Assembly: GCF_030066895.1 (NCBI RefSeq)
Contig: NZ_JASJAV010000016.1
Location: 87,009 to 151,008, forward strand
DNA length: 64,000 nucleotides
From: Breoghania sp.
GTDB taxonomy: Bacteria > Pseudomonadota > Alphaproteobacteria > Rhizobiales > Stappiaceae
Reading direction: 5' to 3'
Shown here in pieces: positions 54,433 to 62,535 of this stretch. The translations under genes and the position numbers were made by a program. The notes below the pieces were generated by a model that was not told the origin of the DNA, did no database searches, and saw only the letters and a program-made list of their open reading frames with translations. Every line of letters starts with the position of its first letter. The stretch's first letter is position 1.

Positions 54433-55499
54433 GGGACGAACCAACGCGCCGCGCCCCGCGCGCCTTTCATGTCGACGGCAACCGCATCGTCGAGGACGAA
54501 GCCCCGCGCGAGGAACCCGGCCACGCCCAGACAAGCCACGCCCGGCGCAGGGTAGCGGCCGAAATCGTTCCCGAACCAGCGCTGCCGGAGGAGGAGATCC
54601 TCCCCGCCCCGATGCCGAAGCGTCGCGCGACGCATTGGGGCCGGTGGCTGGCGGTCGGGCTCGGTGGTCTGATCTCACTGGCGGTCGGACTGGCCGTCGA
54701 CAACCTGATCCGCGATCTCTTCACCCGCACCGACTGGCTCGGCTGGACCGGCATCGCGCTCGCCGCATTGGCCGTTCTCGCCGTGCTGGCGATCATCTTG
54801 CGCGAAATCGCCGGGCTCTCGCGGCTAAAGCAGATTGATCGCCTGAGACAGAAATTCGCCGCAGCAGCCGAAGCCGACGACCGCAAAACGGCCGGAGCCG
54901 CGCTGAAGGAACTCACGGCGCTTTACCCTGCCCGTCCAGAGACCGCGCGCGGCCGCAGCGCCATGACAGCCCATACCCGCGAAATCATCGACGGGCGCGA
55001 TCTCGTCATCCTGACCGAACGAGAACTGTTGAGCCCGCTCGACGCGCAGGCGCGAAACCTCGTCGGCAACGCCTCAAAGCGGGTCTCCGTGGTCACCGCC
55101 ATCAGCCCGCGCGCCATCGTCGACCTGCTGGTCGTCGGCATCGAGAACCTGCAGCTCATCCGGGCCCTGTCGCAGCTTTACGGCGGACGGCCGGGCACGC
55201 TCGGCATCTTCCGGCTGGTGCGCCATGTCTTTGCCCACCTCGCGGTGACCGGCGGCATGGCGGCGGGCGACAGCCTGCTCCAGCAGGTCCTGGGTCAAGG
55301 CCTCGCCGCCCGCGTTTCCGCCCGCCTCGGCGAAGGTGTGATCAACGGCCTCCTGACGGCCCGCATCGGCGCTGCCGCCATCGACGTCTGCCGCCCGGTT
55401 CCCTTCATCGGCACGCAGGCCCCTCGGGTAACGGACTTCGTCAGCTCCCTGCGCAAGGCTGCCGATACGGTGGAAGAGAAAGAAGTTCGGACCGATTAG
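54429..55499 (+). CDS. ycjF: YcjF-family membrane protein (DUF697)
   Basis: Intact 356-residue protein coupled to ycjX. A polar N-terminal segment is followed by two membrane helices (about residues 75-125: LAVGLGGLISLAVGLAVDN; WTGIALAALAVLAVLAIIL) and a C-terminal DUF697 region (NASKRVSVVTAISPRAIVDLLVV). Function unknown; membrane partner of YcjX. The pair is spared from the decay seen around it. Confidence 0.88.
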   Translation: MRDEPTRRAPRAFHVDGNRIVEDEAPREEPGHAQTSHARRRVAAEIVPEPALPEEEILPAPMPKRRATHWGRWLAVGLGGLISLAVGLAVDNLIRDLFTRTDWLGWTGIALAALAVLAVLAIILREIAGLSRLKQIDRLRQKFAAAAEADDRKTAGAALKELTALYPARPETARGRSAMTAHTREIIDGRDLVILTERELLSPLDAQARNLVGNASKRVSVVTAISPRAIVDLLVVGIENLQLIRALSQLYGGRPGTLGIFRLVRHVFAHLAVTGGMAAGDSLLQQVLGQGLAARVSARLGEGVINGLLTARIGAAAIDVCRPVPFIGTQAPRVTDFVSSLRKAADTVEEKEVRTD

Positions 55500-55695
55500 G
55501 GTGTGTCATTTTAACCGAGGCGTCAACAAAATAGTCAGCGTCATGCCGTAGATCTGCTTTCGTTCAGCGATTGCATTTTGCGAGTTTTACGGAATCAGCG
55601 AGAAACAAATGGCGATTTCCGATACCGGACATCTTGAAACCGATGGCTTTTCTTCTTCATTTTCAGATAAATATGCCTGACTTCTGGCCTTCTAG

Positions 55696-57011
55696 GGCGT
55701 TCTGCTCCCCAATCTCCCGTTTCTGGCGCTGATGACATTCGCCTGCCCGAACCGGTCGGGCGCCGTTCTCCTCTACCTGCTGGTGGCAATCGCTTCCCGC
55801 AAGGTGCCGGGATGGCTGGCCGTTGCGCTGCTCGTTCTCGCAGTCTGCATCGACACGTTCATGGTGATCGCCGGGATCTTCGATCTCGCGCCGAGCCTTT
55901 TGCTGGAATCGATCCGCTACGCCGTTGCCTTCGATTTTTTCAGCTCCACTGCCTATCTGGTGGCAGTCGGCGTTCTGGTCGCCAGCACCGCGGCGACCGC
56001 GTGGATGCTGATCCATTTCCGCAAGCAGATGCAGATGGCGAGGCTGTTGCCGGCAATCCTCACCACGGTTGCCATTTTCGCCGTCGACGTTTCGGTCAAT
56101 ATGCCGACCAAGAACTTCGAAGGCCTGTTCGGCTCCCTTTATTCCTCGCGGGTTCCCTTCACCTCTGCGATGGAGGAGATCGGGCTCGAGCAATCGGCGG
56201 TTGCCGACGGGCACAACCTGCTGATGGTCGTCGTGGAGGGCATGGGCGCTTTCGAGACACCCGAGCATCAGGCGTTGCTCACCAATCTCCTTGAGACGCG
56301 AGAGCTGAAGAGCCGTTACACTGTCACGTCCGGCACTTCATCCTATGTGGGTTCCACGACCGGCGCGGAATCGCGCGAGTTGTGCGTTACATGGGGCGAT
56401 TTCCGCGATTATCTCGGCAAGCCCCACTACGATTGTCTGCCCGCACGCATGGCGAAGGCCGGTTACGAGACGACCGCCTTGCACGCCTTCACCGGAAACT
56501 TCTTCCAGCGCAACGCGTGGTATCCGCATGTCGGCTTCCAGCACCAACACTTCCTGGAAGATCTGGTCACCGACGGCACCGATCCAAATCCCTCCTTTTG
56601 CGGTCTGACCTTCAGGGGCCTGTGCGATGGCGATGTCGTACAAAGGTCCGCTCCTATCTCGACGGGGCGAACGGCAAGCCACGCTTTGCCTACTGGCTGA
56701 CGCTCAACACCCACATGCCGATTGCTCCCGACACAGGCACCCCGCGCCTTGCCTGCGACACTGACAATCCGTTTGCCGATCACATGGTCTGCGACATGAC
56801 GGAGATGTGGATGGACGTGATGGACGACATCGCCGCCATCGCCAACGATCCGGACTTGCCGCCCACCGACATCGTCATTGTCGGCGACCACACGCCCCCG
56901 CTATGGACGCGCAGCGGCCGCAACGCCTTCGCACCCGGCAAGGTGGCCTGTTACGCCCTGAAGGCACGGACGAACCGACAAACCGCCCACAACGAAACAA
57001 CCCGGCCTTGA
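55696..57011 (+). pseudogene. Membrane sulfatase-like (alkaline-phosphatase fold) protein, broken
   Basis: Membrane helices (AVLLYLLVAIASRKVPGWLA; LPAILTTVAIFAVDV) precede a sulfatase/phosphoethanolamine-transferase-type domain: LLMVVVEGMGAFETPEHQ, TSSYVGSTTGAESREL, ALHAFTGNFFQRNAWYPHVGF. One indel near 56640 shifts the frame; LTLNTHMPIAP and IVIVGDHTPPL follow. The start is lost: upstream in frame are TAG 55693 and TGA 55678. Substrate unknown (sulfate, phosphoethanolamine or phosphoglycerol). Confidence 0.75.
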
Positions 57012-57105
57012 CCTAAGGGACGGGGCAAGGAAGTCTGATCCGCCAAACGTTCTCAGGCGGACGGGAGGCAACAGCCACCCTCCCCGCCTCGAACAGGGAT
57101 CAGCG

Positions 57106-58300
57106 ATGTTCGTCCACTTCTTCCAGGAACTGAAATCGGCGGGACTGCCGGTCTCCTTGCGCAAATATCTCATGCTGATGGAGGCGCTGAAGGCGGATCT
57201 GGCCGAGCGGCGCGTCAAGGACTTCTATTATCTCGCCCGCGCCTCTCTGGTGAAGGACGAGGCCGATCTCGACCGTTTCGACCGGGTCTTCGGTCATGTA
57301 TTCAAGGGCCTCGATCTGATGAGCGAGGCGGTGGAGACCGCCGAAATCTCCGAGGACTGGCTGAAGAAGCTCGCCGAAAAGCATCTCTCGGAGAAAGCAT
57401 CTCTCGGAGGAGGAGAAGGCCCAGATCGAGGCGCTCGGCGGCTGGAACAAGCTGATGGAGACACTGAAAAAGCGTCTTGAGGAACAGAAAGGTCGTCACC
57501 AGGGCGGCAACAAGTGGATCAGCACCGCCGGAACTTCGCCCTTCAGCGCCTACGGTTACAACCCGGAAGGCGTCCGCATCGGTCAGGACGAGAGCCGTCA
57601 TCACCGGGCGGTGAAGGTCTGGGACAAGCGCGAGTTCAAGGACCTCGACGACACAATCGAGCTCGGCACGCGCAACATCAAGGTGGCGTTGAAGCGTCTG
57701 CGCAAATTCGCCCGCACCGGCGCCAACGAGGAACTCGACCTCGACGACACCATCAACGCCACCGCGCACAAGGGCTATCTGGACCTGAAGATGCGGCCCG
57801 AACGGCGCAACTCGGTCAAGGTGCTGCTGTTCTTCGATATCGGCGGTTCGATGGACGACCATATCCGCATCTGCGAGGAGCTGTTCTCCGCCGCCCGCAC
57901 CGAGTTCAAGGTGATGAAGTATTTCTACTTCCACAATTGCCTTTACGAGGGCGTGTGGAAGGACAACCGCCGCCGACATTCCGACGTCACGCCGACCTGG
58001 GACGTGCTGCACACCTATCCGGCCGACTACAAGGTCATCTTCGTCGACGATGCCTCCATGAGCCCCTACGAGATCTCCTATGCCAGCGGCGCGGTGGAAC
58101 ACTGGAACGCGGAAACGGGCGAGGTCTGGATGAAGCGCGTCACCGATCTCTATGCCCGAGCGGTCTGGCTCAACCCCGTCCCGCAGCAGCACTGGAACTA
58201 TATCCAGTCGATCGAGATGATCCACCAACTGATGGACGGCCGCATGTACCCGCTGGCGCTGGAAGGCCTCGATGCGGCGATGAAGGAATTGGTGCGGTAG
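57106..58300 (+). pseudogene. VWA-domain (CoxE-like) protein broken by a 16-bp duplication
   Basis: ATG 57106 opens MFVHFFQELKSAGLPVSLRKYL; the frame is normal to AEKHLSE. A segment with 16-base period (GCATCTCTCGGAG repeated, 57381-57409) shifts the frame, and the rest (AQIEALGGWNKL; WISTAGTSPFSAYGYNPEG; MIDAS motif FFDIGGSMD) continues to 58300 without another lesion. Removing 16 bases restores one 393-residue protein. Typical partner of the MoxR ATPase, which is also dead. Confidence 0.9.
57381..57409. repeat. 16-bp-period tandem duplication in the VWA gene
   Basis: GCATCTCTCGGAG at 57381 and again at 57397; the only frame-breaking lesion seen in this gene. Confidence 0.93.
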
Positions 58301-58400
58301 AGCCCGGAGACGAATTTGGATGGCAGAGGCAAAGCCTTAGAGATAGCATCATCAGGCGCACTAAACGTCTCGTCCGTAATCGGCACGTTTCGCCCCTGAC

Positions 58401-58503
58401 TGTCATCCCCGCGCAAGCGGGGATCCAGCACTCCGTGAACCGGCATTCTAGCCGATGAGCAAAACCCTGTGGTTACTGGATCCCCGCCTGCACGGGGATG
58501 ACA
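58401..58503. repeat. Palindromic intergenic element, copy 5 (variant)
   Basis: Left TGTCATCCCCGCGCAAGC and GGGGATCCAG; right CTGGATCCCCGCCTGCAC and GGGGATGACA. The ends pair perfectly, but the inner GC sequence (CCGCGCAAGCGG) differs from the CCGGACAAAGCCGG type of the other copies. The spacer carries its own inverted repeat. Confidence 0.8.
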
Positions 58504-58621
58504 GATGTGTCTGTGGCTTTTTGTAGACGCAGACGTCGGCATCGCAACGAGGGAACGACGAAGCGTTGTTTCCGGATCGGCCCCTCGGGACCGGTTTCTC
58601 GTCCGGAAACCGGAGCGTCCC

Positions 58622-59047
58622 TCAGTCCCGCACCACCAGCACCGAGCATTCGGGATGGCGCACGATCTTGGCTGCGTTGGAATCCAGCAGGTAGGACGCG
58701 AAACTCGGACTGTGCGAGGCGAGGATGATCAGATCCGCGTTGTATACGGCCGCCTCCTCCAGAACCTCGTGGTAGATGGCGCCTGAGCAGACCGAAACGC
58801 TCACCTGCTCTTCTGACAGCCCGGTCTTCGCGGAAATGCGCTCGAGCTCTTCGCGCGCATCGGCCGCGATGCGGGCATCGTAATCGGCGTCCAGCGCTTC
58901 GGTCACGAATCCCTGTATCGGCGAAATGACCGAAACGAGCCTGAGAACGGCGCCGTACTGCTTGACGAACTTGACAATCTTCTCAAGCGCGCGATCAGCG
59001 AAGTCGCTTTCAGCCGGGTCTACCGGCACGAGAATTGCGTCGTACAT
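58622..59047 (-). CDS. Universal stress protein
   Basis: Intact 141-residue UspA-fold protein: N-terminal strand MYDAILVPVDPAESDFADRAL, middle VSVCSGAIYHEVLEEAAVYNADLIILASH, and C-terminal SNAAKIVRHPECSVLVVRD. The usual ATP-binding G-x2-G-x9-G is weak (SHSPSFASYLLDSNAAK), so it may not bind ATP. Single gene between a repeat and the glutamine synthetase-like gene. Confidence 0.85.
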   Translation of the reverse strand: MYDAILVPVDPAESDFADRALEKIVKFVKQYGAVLRLVSVISPIQGFVTEALDADYDARIAADAREELERISAKTGLSEEQVSVSVCSGAIYHEVLEEAAVYNADLIILASHSPSFASYLLDSNAAKIVRHPECSVLVVRD

Positions 59048-59252
59048 TGCTAGCCCATTACCCGAACAACAGCCCCGATTGACGTCTCATGGTCAATCCA
59101 AGGTGCTACCATCACATTGATAATTTTAAAAAATTTTTAGTGAGTAATAATACGAATCACGCACCTCCCCCACCATATGCCGACTGTTCCCGCTTGACGC
59201 AAGCGCATCCGGAGCGTTTTGTCCATGTCGTTCAATCCGATGGAGACCCCGC

Positions 59253-60634
59253 GTGCCGGTCGAAGACCTCGCCACCCACATCCCCTCAAGTCCCGCCGAC
59301 GCGATCCGTTGGCTGCGCGAGGCGCGCATCGGCGAGGTGGAGTGCATCGTCCCCGACATGAACGCGATCATGCGCGGCAAGATCATCCCGCGCGAGGATT
59401 TCATCCGCCTGATCGAGGACGGCGTCCGCCTGCCGGAATTCCTGTTCTTCCAGGCGGTGACAGGCGACACGGCGGATGAGAGCAGCATCGTCAATCCGCT
59501 CGATCGCGACGTCCGCGCCATTCCCGATCTCAGCACGATGCGGCTGGTGCCCTGGTACGAGGAACTGACCCGCCCAGGTCATTTGCGACTGCGTCTTCAT
59601 GGACGGATCCCCGGTCGATTTCGCCCCGCGCCAGATCCTGCGCAAGGTCCTCGGGCTTTATGCCGAGCGGGGATTGAAGCCGGTTGTCGCCCCGGAACTC
59701 GAGTTCTACCTCACCGGCCAGAACAACGACCCGGACATGCCGCTGAGCGTGCCGGTGGGATTGTCGGGACACAAGGAATTCGGCCACCAGGCCTACGGCA
59801 TCGAACATGCAAACGACTACGACCACGTCGTCAACCTGATCTACGACTATTGCGAGTTGAGCCGCATCGAGATTGCCACCGTGGCGCACGAGGCAGGCCT
59901 GGCCCAATTGGAAATGAACTTCCGCCACGGCGATCCGATCGAACTGGCCGACCAGACCTTCCTGTTCAAGCGCACCGCACGCCTTGCCGCGCGCAAGCAC
60001 AACATGGTCGCCACCTTCATGGCCATGCCCTATCAGAACATGCCGGGCTCCGCCACCCATATCCATCAGTCGATCGTGCGTCTGGAGCACGGCTCCAATC
60101 ATCTTCGTCAATGCCGACGACACGGATTCGCCCGCGCTCCTGCACTATATCGGCGGGCTGCAGACCTACGTTCCGGCCGCAATGTCGGTGTTCTGTCCGA
60201 ACGTGAATTCCTACCGCCGCATCCGCATGGAATCGGATGCCCCGATCAACATTCACTGGGGACGCGACAACCACACCTGCGGCCTGCGCGTGCCGGATTC
60301 CAGGCCCGTCTCGCGGCGCGTGGAAAATCGCGTAATCGGCGCCGACAGAAACCCCTATCTCGCCATGGCGGCAACGCTTGCGTGCGGACTTCTGGGACTG
60401 GAGAAAGAACGTCAGCCGGAACTGATGGTGGAGGTCGACGCCCATACGCTCGGCGTCTCGCTGGCCTGGCACATCCATCAAGCGCTGTCGGTCTTGCAGG
60501 AATCGGAGCCGCTGCGCCGCATTCTGGGACCGCGCTTCGTGGACGCCTTCGTCGACGTGAAGCAGCTCGAATGGCAGCTCTACAACAAGGTCATCTCGTC
60601 GTGGGAGCGCGAGTATCTGCTGCTGAACGTGTAA
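59253..60634 (+). pseudogene. Glutamine synthetase-family protein, two frameshifts
   Basis: GTG 59253 (GGAG, 8-base spacer) starts a GS-like N-terminus (VECIVPDMNAIMRGKIIPREDF). An extra C at about 59573 shifts the frame; FMDGSPVDFAPRQILRKVLGLY and VVAPELEFYLT follow. A second extra base at about 60101 hides IFVNADDTDSPALL; the remainder (NSYRRIRMESDAPINIHWG; ERLLLNV-like end EYLLLNV) is open to TAA 60634. Closest in type to gamma-glutamylpolyamine synthetases (PuuA-like), a guess without alignment. Confidence 0.85.
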
Positions 60635-60697
60635 GAGGCGTTAGGGGCAAGGTGAGCGGAGGGATGCACTCGTGCCTCCAACCACCTGTCTCTCCAC

Positions 60698-60787
60698 CGT
60701 CATTGCCTGGCAAAGTCCGGGCAATCCATCAGGCAGCGGCATACACGAAGAGTGCCGGATCCCCCCGGACTTCGCCGGGGGATGACG
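60698..60787. repeat. Palindromic intergenic element, copy 6
   Basis: CGTCATTGCCTGGCAAAGTC and GGGCAATCCATCAGG at the left, CCGGATCCCCCCGGACTTCG and CCGGGGGATGACG at the right, between the convergent glutamine synthetase-like and ferredoxin genes. Confidence 0.8.
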
Positions 60788-60823
60788 ACGGGAAAATCGA
60801 TGGTCTGACAGCCCCGAACAGGC

Positions 60824-61147
60824 TCAGGCCTGCCGCTCCGGGATGTGCACCACGAGGCCGTCCAGCTCGTCCGTCACCTTGATCTGGCACGACAGCCGCG
60901 AATTCGGACGCACGTCGTAGGCGAAATTCAGCATGTCCTCTTCCATCGACTGCGGAGAACTGGTGGCCTTGCTCCACTCCGCATCGACATAGACATGGCA
61001 GGTCGCGCAGGCACAGGCGCCGCCGCACTCCGCCTCGATGCCGGGAACCATGTTCTTGATGGCGTTTTCCATGACTGTGGTGCCGACGGCGGCCTCCACG
61101 GTTTTCCGCTCGTTACCGTCCACGCTGACATAAGTGATCTTGGGCAT
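60824..61147 (-). CDS. 2Fe-2S ferredoxin
   Basis: Intact 107-residue ferredoxin of the ISC/adrenodoxin type. Cluster ligands follow CX5CX2C ([14 protein letters not shown]) with the fourth in RLSCQI. I start at ATG 61147 ([11 protein letters not shown]), where homologues begin; an in-frame ATG at 61189 would add 14 residues. Likely electron carrier for Fe-S assembly or monooxygenases. Undamaged. Confidence 0.9.
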   Translation of the reverse strand: MPKITYVSVDGNERKTVEAAVGTTVMENAIKNMVPGIEAECGGACACATCHVYVDAEWSKATSSPQSMEEDMLNFAYDVRPNSRLSCQIKVTDELDGLVVHIPERQA

Positions 61148-61264
61148 GAAGCTTCGCTGGCTGGATTGCTGGGGATAGTCGGAAGACATTCCGACATAAC
61201 CAATCCGCAGCCACAGTCAAGTCAAGTAACGGTTTAAAATCGCAGAAGACGCTTCGGAAGGTCG

Positions 61265-61639
61265 TTATTTTTCCCGACTGAGCAAAGCGCGGGTAAACGC
61301 GTTGGTTGCACCGATCGCCGCTTCCAGATCGCCCGACAGGTCTTCGGTGCCCGTCTGCGCGCTGTTTTCCAGCTGCTCGGCCAGCTCGGCCACCTGCCAG
61401 GCGCCAATACCACGCGCGGATCCCCGGATGGAATGGGTCGCCTCGCTGCGCTCACCCGCATCCGGCGCCTACTTCAAGCGCTCTATCCAGGCCTGCGACT
61501 GATGCGCGAAAAGTCCCAGAACTTCCTGCTCGAGCGCACGATCCCCGAAGGTGAACCGCTCAAGATGCGCGAGATCGACGGGACCTTCCCCCTTTTCCTT
61601 TTCGCGCATGTCTTTTGAAGCCAGACCGGAAGAAGCCAT
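61265..61639 (-). pseudogene. Hpt-domain phosphotransfer protein with one nonsense codon
   Basis: ATG 61639 (GAGGAGAGG) opens a 124-codon Hpt protein: VDLAHLERFTFGDRALEQEVLGLFAHQSQAWIERLK, then TAG 61469-61471 (CAG fits), then APDAGERSEATHSIRGSARGIGAWQVAELAEQLE with the phospho-His in HSIRGSARGIG. Apart from this stop the frame is perfect. The truncated product ends before the His and cannot relay phosphate. Confidence 0.85.
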
Positions 61640-62375
61640 GATCCTCTCCTCAACAGCGCCCGGGATGACATCACGACGACGGCAGGATGGTTGAACGCCC
61701 GCCAGCATGAGACGTCCCGGCGAAAACGGGGTTAAGATTACCTCCGGTTTTCCCCGTAGTGATGCCCCTGAGCACCAACAAAGTGAATCTTTGGTTAACG
61801 GCACCGGTTGCACCTCCCGTCACCGTTGAACGGACGCAACGGCACGCCGCATTCGCCTCCTAGATATGCCCCTCACATCCGCCCCTGTCCTGCTCATCTC
61901 ATTCTTTAATATATCATCATCGCGTGCCATCACGCGCGCCTCGATGCAATTTGCGACTGACTAAATTTTGACTCAAAAATTACATATGTTTATATGGAAA
62001 CAGTAACCTTCCAGGCGTATGCATGGGCCGCTACATCCGCAGGATAAGCACTTGCAACAGCGGTACGATGACACCGCAAATTCCGGCCACGGCGCGCCCA
62101 ACCAGGATCCGTGAAAGCGTTCCGCGAGACGTCGGTTTCGGCACGAACGGCGAGCTTGAAAAGGCCTTTTGAGCAATGGCGTACCGCCTTAGACAAGCTG
62201 AGATTCCTTGTCCATTTACCCTGTTTGTGCCATTACCATTAGAGGTCTGGCTTAATGCGGAGAACCTGCTTTCAGCACAAGGCGTTATTAAGGGCCGTTG
62301 TGATGGCGGGGGAAGGTATTCCGGGACGGGGCACAATTCTATCTTCGGACCGCGGGGTCGTGCCCAACATTGACC
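61640..62375. other. Intergenic region, no gene recognised
   Basis: About 740 bp. 61895-62010 is AT-rich. GTTAAC and TTAAG motifs occur near 61731 and 61795, but no full TTAA-N7-TTAA. Short frames here look random; a degraded gene beyond recognition is possible. Confidence 0.4.
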
Positions 62376-62534
62376 ATGATGACAAGGTTCATGGCGGGCG
62401 AGTCTGAAATGGCCGCATTTGCGATCGGTTCGGCGGTGGCGGCCGCCGGGCTATTCGACATGCATCACGAGTGCGACAACGGCGAAAGGCAATCTGTCGC
62501 CGATAAGTACAGAGTACCGACAGAGGCGATCTGA
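62376..62534 (+). CDS. Possible small protein (52 aa)
   Basis: ATG 62376 to TGA 62534, ending one base before the ATG of the next gene. It contains an Ala-rich hydrophobic stretch (MAAFAIGSAVAAAGLF) that could be a membrane helix. No clear ribosome site and no recognised family; the tight junction is the only support. Confidence 0.3.
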   Translation: MMTRFMAGESEMAAFAIGSAVAAAGLFDMHHECDNGERQSVADKYRVPTEAI

Positions 62535-62535
62535 C

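Noticed and set aside
58401..60787. CRISPR array
   Set aside because: The repeats are palindromic, widely spaced single elements without regular spacers or cas genes.
16772..61639. Stop-codon reassignment (TAG or TGA read as Gln or Trp)
   Set aside because: Internal stops often sit at Gln or Trp positions, but TAG also ends intact genes here (cckA, fliR, fliL, the small lipoprotein), and many of the same genes carry frameshifts and duplications that recoding cannot explain.
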